The notes under the pieces: model-generated
The model's input: the letters and a program-made list of their open reading frames with translations, nothing else
Databases searched by the model: none
What the model was told of the DNA's origin: nothing
Assembly: GCA_030597645.1 (NCBI GenBank)
Contig: JAUVRN010000109.1
Coordinates: 1 to 6,736, forward strand
Direction: 5' to 3'
Source: Candidatus Zixiibacteriota bacterium
Lineage (GTDB): Bacteria > Zixibacteria > MSB-5A5 > JAUVRN01
DNA: 6,736 nt
Made by a program: the position numbers and the translations under genes
Shown: positions 6,597-6,736 of the stretch, one piece after another
Layout: every line of letters begins with the position of its first letter
Position numbering within the stretch: the first letter of the stretch is position 1

Positions 6597-6736
6597 CTAC
6601 CTTCTGCGCCGGCCACCCGCTGCACGGATCTGGGCGCGCAGCCACCGGTCCATCTTGACTTCGAGCAGATCGAGGGGCAGGGCCCCCTCTTCGAGCAGCA
6701 CATAATGGAAGTCGCGGAGATCGAAGGCATCGCGCA
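6597..6736 (-). CDS. C-terminal end of a DUF885 family protein (cut by window edge)
   Basis: The - strand is open from the window edge to a TAG at 6599-6597, giving 45 codons. The segment FDLRDFHYVLLEEGALPLDL followed by LEVKMDRWLRAQ resembles the C-terminus of DUF885 (COG4805) proteins, which typically end with a 'FDLR.FH..LL..GALPL..LE..VD.W' pattern. These are usually about 550-620 residue, often exported proteins, thought to be metallopeptidase-like but poorly characterised. The last residues form a basic tail, GGRRRR. The gene converges on the acetyltransferase gene with six bases between stop codons and no terminator between them. The identification rests on a short segment; most of the gene lies outside the window. 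Confidence 0.72.
   Translation of the reverse strand, partial: RDAFDLRDFHYVLLEEGALPLDLLEVKMDRWLRAQIRAAGGRRRR

Overview
The window reads as ordinary chromosomal DNA from a GC-rich bacterium. The best guess is a member of the FCB group, such as Zixibacteria, Latescibacterota or a relative. That guess rests mainly on one protein: a secreted LVIVD-type beta-propeller ending in a dockerin of the 'GDVNxDG...NYVFKGG' style, which I associate with those candidate phyla. No 16S or other strong phylogenetic marker is present, so the assignment is an inference.

Layout. Bases 1-94 hold the tail of an upstream + strand transcription unit, ending in an intrinsic terminator. A short leader with a perfect 7-bp inverted repeat follows. 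Next comes a complete pyruvate, phosphate dikinase gene (ppdK, 147-2978, +) that carries an unusual 57-residue basic N-terminal tail and ends at its own terminator (about 3006-3036). Facing it on the - strand is a secreted protein of 539 residues (4680-3061) with a signal peptide, a choice-of-anchor-B/LVIVD beta-propeller, an FN3-like domain and a dockerin. A 219-base divergent intergenic region separates it from a two-gene + strand operon. The first gene encodes an Eis-like GNAT acetyltransferase (4900-6105). The second encodes a small SSAT/diamine-type GNAT acetyltransferase (6105-6590), and its GTG start shares one base with the preceding stop. The window ends in the C-terminus of a convergent DUF885-family gene (6736-6597, -).

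Functional picture. ppdK is central carbon metabolism (pyruvate/PEP interconversion) and appears monocistronic. The propeller protein is an exported, probably surface-displayed protein of unknown ligand. The two acetyltransferases are probably translationally coupled and both belong to families that acetylate primary amines, so a shared polyamine, lysine-analogue or aminoglycoside-like substrate class is plausible but unproven. I found no mobile element, CRISPR array, tRNA or rRNA, and no convincing new multi-gene system. The points most worth a second look are the basic, codon-atypical tail of PPDK, the inverted repeat in its leader, and the coupled acetyltransferase pair.
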